NCBI GenBank assembly: GCA_021372515.1 | Contig: JAJFUG010000168.1 | Location: 1-11,373, forward strand | DNA: 11,373 nt | DNA from: a bacterium | GTDB taxonomy: Bacteria > Gemmatimonadota > Glassbacteria > GWA2-58-10 | Direction of reading: 5' to 3' | Part shown: positions 6,506 to 11,373 of the stretch, piece after piece | How positions within the stretch are numbered: the first letter of the stretch is position 1 | Layout: each line of letters opens with the position of its first letter | Translations under genes and position numbers: made by a program | Notes under the pieces: generated by a model | What the model was told of the DNA's origin: nothing | Databases searched by the model: none | What the model saw: only the letters and a program-made list of their open reading frames with translations

Positions 6506-8365
6506 ATGAAAGACGGTAGTTTCGCCGAGGCGGTCAAAAAACACGTGCTGGTGTGCGACGGGGCCATGGGGACCATGATCTACAGCCACGGCGTGTACAT
6601 CAACCGCTGTTTCGATGAGCTTAACCTCTCCGGCGGCGACATGATCCGCCAGATCCACCGCAGCTACATCTCCGCCGGGGCGGACATCATCGAGACCAAC
6701 ACCTTCGGGGCCAACCGTCTCAAACTCGAAAAGCACGCCCTGGCCGCGAGCCAGGAGCGGATCATCGCGGCCGGTGTGCGCCTGGCGCGCGAGGCCGTGG
6801 AGGACCAGCCGGTCTACGTGGCCGGGTCGGTGGGGCCGCTGGGCGCGCCACTGTGGGATGAGGTGCCCGAGCCCGAGGCCCGCGAGGTTTTCGCCCGGCA
6901 TATCGGCTGCCTTATCGAGAACGGGGTGGACCTGATAATCCTCGAAACATTTTCCGATCCCAAAGAGCTGGCCCTGGCCCTGACCGTGGTCCGTGAGCTT
7001 GACCCCGCGTTCCCGGTGGTGGCCCTGGCCGTGTTCGATGAGCAGGGGCAGGCCAAGGGCGCCTTGAGCCCGGAGGACACGATCCGGCTGCTGGAGCCGC
7101 TCAACCCCAGCCTGGCCGGGATCAACTGCCGCCTGGGAGCGGATGCGGTGGTGCCGCTTCTGGTCAGGATGCGCGCCGTGACCGCCCTTCCCCTGGGTGT
7201 GATGCCCAACTCCGGCTCTCCGCGCGTGGTTGAGGACCGCGATATCTACCTTTCCACCCCCGAGTTCATGGCCGAGTACGCCCGGCGGGCGATCCAGAGC
7301 GCGGGGGTGCACATGGTGGGCGGCTGCTGCGGCACCACGCCCTCGCACATCCGGGCCGTGTCGGCCATGGTGCGCATGCTGCGGCCGGGCCTGACTGCCG
7401 TGGGCGCGGACCGCGGTGAGGTCGCGCCGGAAAAGCTGGTCGAGCCGGTGCCCTGGTCCGAGAAGACCGCCTTTGCGCGCAAGCTGGCCGCGGGCAAGTT
7501 TGTCAGCAGCGTGGAGGTGGTCCCCCCGCGCGGCTTCGGGCTGGAGCGGGCCGAGGCTGCAGTGCGCGGTCTGGCCGCGGGCGGGGTGGACGCCGTGAAC
7601 ATGCCGGATGGCCCCCGGGCCACGGCCCGCATGAACCCCGGAGCGCTGGCCACACACCTGAGGAACCTGGAGCTGGACATCGAGCTGATCGTGCACTATG
7701 TCTGCCGCGACCGTAACCTGCTCGGCCTGCAGTCCGACCTCCTGGGGGCGCACAGCCAGGGCTTGCGCGACATTCTGGTTATCACCGGCGATCCGCCAAA
7801 ACTGGGTGATTACCCGGATGCCACCGCGGTGTACGATGTCGATGCCATCGGGCTGGTGGCCATAATCAAACGCCTCAACTGCGGCCTCGACCTGGCGGGC
7901 CGTGCCCTGGGCGGGCACACGCAGTTCCTTATCGGCGTGGGGGCCAACCCGGGCGCGTTGAACCTGGATGAGGAGGTGCGCCGTCTCTGGGCCAAGATCG
8001 AAAGCGGCGCGGAGTACGTGTTCACCCAGCCGGTCTACGACCCGGCGATCCTCAGCCGTTTCCTGGACCGCGCCGGAGCGCTGCCCGTGCCGATTCTGGC
8101 CGGGTTCCTCCCGCTTTTCAGCCACAAGAACGCCGAGTTCCTGCACAATGAAGTCCCGGGGATGACTATCCCGGAGGACATCCGCGCGCGGATGAAAGCG
8201 GCGGGGAGCGGGCCGGTGGCGCAGGAAACCGGGATACAGATCGCGCGCGAGGCCCTGGCCGAAGTGCGTCCCCGCGTGCAGGGGGCCTACATCATGCCAC
8301 CCTTTGACAAGTGGGAGCTGGCCCTGCGTGTGCTGGAGGGGTTCATCCAGAAAAAAGAGAGTTGA
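6506..8365 (+). CDS. Bifunctional homocysteine S-methyltransferase / 5,10-methylenetetrahydrofolate reductase (YitJ-like)
   Basis: This 619-residue fusion starts at an ATG 10 bases after GGAGG (6491-6495). The N-terminal domain (about 1-300) is a homocysteine S-methyltransferase barrel: it opens with VLVCDGAMGTM, continues with IETNTFGANR, and has the zinc-binding cysteines C208 (GINC) and C274/C275 (VGGCCGT). The C-terminal domain (about 330-615) is methylenetetrahydrofolate reductase, with E337 in SVEVVPPRG, then ITGDPPK, an FTQPVYD motif and the closing YIMPPFDKWELALRVL. Together they would reduce methylene-THF to methyl-THF and support homocysteine methylation in methionine synthesis. There are no cobalamin-binding or activation domains, so any B12 module must be a separate protein, or another methyl donor is used. 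The order and length match Bacillus YitJ-type proteins. It is divergent from ftsY. Confidence 0.92.
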   Translation: MKDGSFAEAVKKHVLVCDGAMGTMIYSHGVYINRCFDELNLSGGDMIRQIHRSYISAGADIIETNTFGANRLKLEKHALAASQERIIAAGVRLAREAVEDQPVYVAGSVGPLGAPLWDEVPEPEAREVFARHIGCLIENGVDLIILETFSDPKELALALTVVRELDPAFPVVALAVFDEQGQAKGALSPEDTIRLLEPLNPSLAGINCRLGADAVVPLLVRMRAVTALPLGVMPNSGSPRVVEDRDIYLSTPEFMAEYARRAIQSAGVHMVGGCCGTTPSHIRAVSAMVRMLRPGLTAVGADRGEVAPEKLVEPVPWSEKTAFARKLAAGKFVSSVEVVPPRGFGLERAEAAVRGLAAGGVDAVNMPDGPRATARMNPGALATHLRNLELDIELIVHYVCRDRNLLGLQSDLLGAHSQGLRDILVITGDPPKLGDYPDATAVYDVDAIGLVAIIKRLNCGLDLAGRALGGHTQFLIGVGANPGALNLDEEVRRLWAKIESGAEYVFTQPVYDPAILSRFLDRAGALPVPILAGFLPLFSHKNAEFLHNEVPGMTIPEDIRARMKAAGSGPVAQETGIQIAREALAEVRPRVQGAYIMPPFDKWELALRVLEGFIQKKES

Positions 8366-8389
8366 GCCCGCAAATCCTGGAACTGAATT

Positions 8390-8445
8390 CGGGATGGGAC
8401 AGTCGGACTAAGCAACACGCTCAACTGTCATTCATCCTTATCCCG
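8390..8445 (+). other. Foldable leader before the membrane-protein gene
   Basis: GACAG (8398-8402) pairs with CTGTC (8425-8429). Outside it two exclusive closures are possible: CGGGAT (8390-8395) with ATCCCG (8440-8445), or GGATG (8392-8396) with CATCC (8433-8437). The first closure consumes the first G of the GGAGG ribosome site (8445-8449). It may modulate translation, but chance pairing in GC-rich DNA is possible. Confidence 0.25.
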
Positions 8446-8455
8446 GAGGCACCGG

Positions 8456-8995
8456 ATGGACCTGATCGGCGGCGGGCTCGTGGCGCTCAACCTTCTGCTG
8501 GGTATTGCCGGTGCGGCCGCTCTGGCGCGCAGGCCGGGCGCGTTCCCCCGCGGAGGGTCCTGGCGGCGGTTTTTCCTGCTTGTCCTGATCTATGGGTTCG
8601 AAAGCGCGGCCGTGGCCGCCGGAATGGCGAGCCAGGTGTTCGCCGTGGGGACCGCGTTCCTCTGGGGGCCTATACTGGGCTTGCGCCTGCGGGGGCTTCC
8701 CCCGCGCAGCGCTCTGCACCAGGCCACGCTTTTTACCGCGTACACGTGCCTGCCCTCGTTGTCCCTTCTGGCCATCCCGGTGCTCACCGCCCTGGGCGGC
8801 TGGGATATCCTGAGCCTGACCGCGGCCACGCGTTTCGGCATCCCGGAGTGGCTGCACCTGCCCTGGCCGTTGGGCACGATCCTGGGGTTTTTCTCCGCCG
8901 TGGTGTGCGGTTCGATGGCCCTCAAGGCCGCCCTGACTCTGGGCCTGACCAGCCTGGTGTATCTGCATTATTTCACTACTTCCACAGGCGAATAA
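8456..8995 (+). CDS. Small multi-pass membrane protein, function unknown
   Basis: This 179-residue, very hydrophobic protein starts at an ATG six bases after GGAGG (8445-8449). Roughly five to six membrane segments can be seen: about 3-24, 39-58, 61-79, 90-113, 138-157 and a weaker 159-173. Short charged loops (RRPG at 25-28, WRR at 36-38, RLRG at 77-80) suggest the N-terminus lies outside by the positive-inside rule. I recognise no family motif. Only E49, H88, H134, K157 and H171 are polar or charged residues near or within the segments. It lies 90 bases downstream of the methyltransferase/reductase gene on the same strand, so it may be read from that promoter, but a role in methionine or folate metabolism is only guilt by association. 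It is followed by a perfect 13-bp palindrome. Confidence 0.75.
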   Translation: MDLIGGGLVALNLLLGIAGAAALARRPGAFPRGGSWRRFFLLVLIYGFESAAVAAGMASQVFAVGTAFLWGPILGLRLRGLPPRSALHQATLFTAYTCLPSLSLLAIPVLTALGGWDILSLTAATRFGIPEWLHLPWPLGTILGFFSAVVCGSMALKAALTLGLTSLVYLHYFTTSTGE

Positions 8996-9026
8996 AAGAC
9001 GAGGAATAGTCTCGATGTATCAAAAT

Positions 9027-9055
9027 GTAGGGGAGGGTTTAGAACCCTCCCCTAC
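9027..9055. repeat. Perfect 13-bp palindrome with 3-base loop
   Basis: GTAGGGGAGGGTT (9027-9039) and AACCCTCCCCTAC (9043-9055) are exact reverse complements around a TAG loop, giving an extremely stable hairpin 31 bases after the membrane-protein stop. No T-run follows on either strand at the expected place, so a classical intrinsic terminator is not supported. The GTAGGGG...CCCCTAC ends resemble short palindromes scattered through many uncultured bacterial genomes (from memory, unverified). A REP-like repeat or a non-canonical terminator fits best. Confidence 0.75.
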
Positions 9056-9150
9056 GTCAAACCCGACATTATGCAATATTTAGACATCTTTTACTTAATT
9101 ACCAATATGTTGCATTGTTATTAAGCTTCTCTCTTCCTCCCCCCGGCAAA
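9056..9150. other. AT-rich intergenic patch upstream of smc
   Basis: The 70 bases at 9061-9130 contain only 20 G or C (29%), against roughly two-thirds in the surrounding genes. No open frame or Shine-Dalgarno site is seen. It holds an imperfect inverted repeat: ATGCAATATT (9071-9080) pairs with 9104-9115 through ten base pairs and a 2-base bulge. It may be a curved or easily melted regulatory segment upstream of the smc promoter, or a remnant of inserted DNA. Confidence 0.6.
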
Positions 9151-9158
9151 AATCTCTC

Positions 9159-9187
9159 TTGACCTTCCCGGCGGAATTGGCTAATAT
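9159..9187 (+). promoter_or_regulatory. smc promoter (sigma-70 type)
   Basis: TTGACC (9159-9164, 5 of 6) is followed after 17 bases by TAATAT (9182-9187), inside an AT run (TAATATATATCTATA) that offers alternative -10 registers. The predicted start near 9194-9200 gives a leader of about 70-77 bases before the smc ATG. Confidence 0.6.
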
Positions 9188-9270
9188 ATATCTATAGCGT
9201 GCATGATATGTATGGCACTCGCTCCGGCTCGCTCCCCCGTCGCCCTGACCTCCGCTCCGGGAACTGCCCG

Positions 9271-11373
9271 ATGAAGCTCAAGCTCCTCGACATCCACGGC
9301 TTCAAATCCTTCGCCAACCGCACCCGTATCGAGTTCACCGAGGGCGTCACCGCGGTGGTCGGCCCCAACGGCTGCGGCAAGACCAACGTCACCGAGTCGA
9401 TCCGCTGGGTCCTGGGCGAGCAGAACGTGCGCACCCTGCGCGGCGGCGAGCGCATGGAGGAGGTCATTTTCAACGGCACGGCCGAGAAAAAGCCCCTCGG
9501 CATGGCCGCCGTGCGTCTGACCTTCGCCGACCCGGCGCGACGGCTGGGCTTCGAAGCCGAGGATGTCACCGTGGCGCGCGAAATCTACCGCGACGGCGAG
9601 AGCTGCTACTACATCAACCAGACCCCCTGCCGCCTCAAGGACATCCAGGATCTGTTCATGGACACCGGCATGGGCAGCCATGCCTATTCCATGATCGAGC
9701 AGCACATGGTCGAGGCCGTGCTGAGCGACAAGGCCGAGGAGCGCCGTTTCCTGTTCGAGGAGGCGGCCGGGATCATGAAATACAAGCTGCGCCGCAAGTT
9801 CGCCCTGCGCAAGCTGGAGAGCACGGACCAGGACCTGCAGCGCATCAACGATATCGTGGGCGAGGTGGAGCGCACCGTGGGCTCGCTGTCGCGGCAGGTG
9901 GGCAAGGCGCGGCGGTTCCAGCTTCTCAGCGACCAGCTTCGCCGGGTAGCGGTGACCCTGTGCCGGGATGAGCTGGCCCGTCTGGCCGAGCAGGAAAGCC
10001 CGCTGAATGAGCGCCTCAAGACCGCCACCGACAGCCTGGCCGAGGCCAGCGCGGTGGAGGACACGCAGTCGGCGCGGCAGGAGGCCCTGCACAAGGACAT
10101 CAACGACCGTCAGTCCGCAGCGGATGAGTTGGCGCGCCGCCTTGAATCGCTCACCGCCCTGATCCGCTCCGCAGAGGAGGAGCTGGCCCTGATCCGCGGC
10201 CAGCGCATCTCGGGCAAGGAATGGATCACATCGAGCGGCGAGAACCTTGAACGCCTGCGCCAGAACATCGCCCGCCGGAGCGAGGAGTTGGAGGCCCAGC
10301 GCAGCCAGGTGGCCGAGCTGCGCTCCGCGGCCGCGGACGCCCAGGGCGAGTTCGACGCCGCAAGCAAGGCCGCCCGCGAGCAGACCGAGCTGGTCAACAA
10401 CGCCCGCAGCGCCGCCTCCACGGCCGAGGCCCGCCGAGATGAGCTGGTGCGAAGCGCCGCCGGCTGCGCCAGCCGGGCCGAGGCCCTGGAGGAGTCGGCC
10501 ACAGCGCAGAAACGCCGCGCCGCCGAGCTGCTGGCGCAGGCCGCCGCTTTGGGTGAGACTGTCGCCGCCCGTCAGGAGGAGCTGGCCCGGGTGTCCGCCG
10601 ATCTGGAAAGCCTGGAGCAGGAGCGCCGGGGCTGCCTGGACGAGGCGGAGGAGCGTCACGAGCAGCTCGAGGAGACCCGCCGCCTGGCCGCCGCCCGCAC
10701 CGAGGAAATCCAGCGCCGGCGCCTTTCGCGCGACAGCCTGGCCGGTGAGTACCGCGTGCTGGAGCGCCTGCAGAAAGAACTGGAGGGCTACCAGGAGGGC
10801 GTGCGCTCCCTTCTGCTGGACAAGGGCCGCGAGACCGGCCTGGAGGCCGTGGCCGCCGAGGTGTTCAGCACCGAGCCAAAATACGAAAAGGCCATCGAGG
10901 CCGCCTTGGGCCTGCGCATCCAGAGCATCATCACCCGCGACACCGGCTCCATGCTCCACGCCATCGAGCGCCTGCAGAGCAACCGTTCGGGCAGCGCCAC
11001 GTTCATCGCGCGCGACCTGGTCAACGGCTACAATTTCGCCGGCGAGCGTCCCGAGCAGGGCGTGCTGGCCTACTGCGACCAGGTGGTGAGCTGCAGCGGC
11101 GAGTACGAGTTCCTGCGCCGGCTGCTGCTTTCCGGTGTGGCGATCGTGGAGGACCTGCCCGCGGCCCTGGCCCTGCAGAAACAGGCCAAGCGGCCGCTGC
11201 ACCTGGTGACCCTGTCCGGCGAGACCCTGAACCAGTATGCGGTCTCGGCCGGGGCCGCAGCCAAGAGCACCTCCGGCGGCACGCTTCTGATGCGCCGCCG
11301 CCGCATGGAGGAGATCAAGGCCGAGGGCGCGGCTCTGTCGGCGCAGATCACCGATGGAGAGCAGGAGCTGGAG
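9271..11373 (+). CDS. smc: Chromosome partition protein SMC, N-terminal 701 codons (3' end outside window)
   Basis: The reading frame is open from the ATG at 9271 to the last base (701 codons). The start gives the classic SMC N-terminus MKLKLLDIHGFKSFANRT. The head domain has Walker A GPNGCGKT (31-38), with Thr where many SMCs have Ser, then RWVLGEQ (45-51) as the Q-loop. Residues from about 170 to 505 form a long Glu/Arg/Ala-rich coiled coil. The hinge begins near 510 (GLEAVAAEVF, YEKAIEAALG, FIARDLV) and ends near 640, after which the returning coil starts. SMC dimers with ScpA/ScpB compact and segregate chromosomes using ATP. No Shine-Dalgarno is evident: the leader is C-rich and ends in CGGG-AACTG-CCCG just before the ATG. 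An in-frame ATG at 9208 would add 21 residues unlike SMC and also lacks a ribosome site. Confidence 0.96.
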   Translation, partial: MKLKLLDIHGFKSFANRTRIEFTEGVTAVVGPNGCGKTNVTESIRWVLGEQNVRTLRGGERMEEVIFNGTAEKKPLGMAAVRLTFADPARRLGFEAEDVTVAREIYRDGESCYYINQTPCRLKDIQDLFMDTGMGSHAYSMIEQHMVEAVLSDKAEERRFLFEEAAGIMKYKLRRKFALRKLESTDQDLQRINDIVGEVERTVGSLSRQVGKARRFQLLSDQLRRVAVTLCRDELARLAEQESPLNERLKTATDSLAEASAVEDTQSARQEALHKDINDRQSAADELARRLESLTALIRSAEEELALIRGQRISGKEWITSSGENLERLRQNIARRSEELEAQRSQVAELRSAAADAQGEFDAASKAAREQTELVNNARSAASTAEARRDELVRSAAGCASRAEALEESATAQKRRAAELLAQAAALGETVAARQEELARVSADLESLEQERRGCLDEAEERHEQLEETRRLAAARTEEIQRRRLSRDSLAGEYRVLERLQKELEGYQEGVRSLLLDKGRETGLEAVAAEVFSTEPKYEKAIEAALGLRIQSIITRDTGSMLHAIERLQSNRSGSATFIARDLVNGYNFAGERPEQGVLAYCDQVVSCSGEYEFLRRLLLSGVAIVEDLPAALALQKQAKRPLHLVTLSGETLNQYAVSAGAAAKSTSGGTLLMRRRRMEEIKAEGAALSAQITDGEQELE

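Noticed and set aside
6470-8146. Minus-strand open frame (558 codons) opposite the methyltransferase/reductase gene
   Set aside because: It is a shadow of a clear two-domain enzyme. The product is His/Gln/Gly-rich with no recognisable domain or ribosome site.
9181-11202. Long minus-strand open frame (673 codons) opposite smc
   Set aside because: It is antisense to an unmistakable SMC reading frame. Long antisense frames are expected opposite GC-rich coding DNA, and its translation is low-complexity Leu/Gly/Ala/His-rich with no family motif.

Overview
The window is high-GC bacterial DNA (roughly two-thirds G+C by eye), densely coding, with short intergenic gaps and mostly strong GGAGG-type ribosome sites. 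A lipoprotein signal, a Sec signal peptide, a dockerin-like calcium-binding module and an NtrC-type sigma-54 activator suggest a diderm environmental bacterium, perhaps an uncultured lineage of the FCB superphylum. That placement is a low-confidence inference. No plasmid, phage, CRISPR, tRNA or transposase gene is visible.

Layout. Positions 1-1514 hold the end of a sensor histidine kinase overlapping (ATGA) its cognate NtrC-family response regulator. Positions 1624-2382 encode glucosamine-6-phosphate deaminase (nagB), followed at once by a strong stem-loop. Positions 2447-3721 encode a secreted protein with an N-terminal dockerin pair and a C-terminal SGNH-hydrolase-like domain, starting at TTG. 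Positions 3927-5255 encode a lipoprotein of the amidohydrolase (Amidohydro_2-like) superfamily, bracketed by two copies of an 86-bp palindromic element (3746-3831 and 5267-5352). The minus strand at 5357-6289 carries ftsY. A compact divergent promoter region separates it from a fused homocysteine methyltransferase/methylenetetrahydrofolate reductase at 6506-8365. Then come a small multi-pass membrane protein (8456-8995), a perfect 13-bp palindrome, an AT-rich patch, a good promoter, and the first 701 codons of smc, which runs off the window.

How they fit together. The set mixes housekeeping genes (FtsY for membrane targeting, SMC for chromosome organisation, one-carbon/methionine metabolism, amino-sugar catabolism) with two exported enzymes of unknown substrate. 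nagB next to an exported dockerin/SGNH protein could reflect use of amino sugars or acylated polysaccharides, but nothing in the sequence proves it. The least explained feature is the pair of near-identical 24-nt-armed hairpins flanking the amidohydrolase. They keep the same arms and the same 38-nt loop length while the loop sequence diverges yet still folds. The second is the ftsY/methyltransferase divergent region, where two good sigma-70-type promoters each have their -35 box inside an inverted repeat and a third inverted repeat lies between them.
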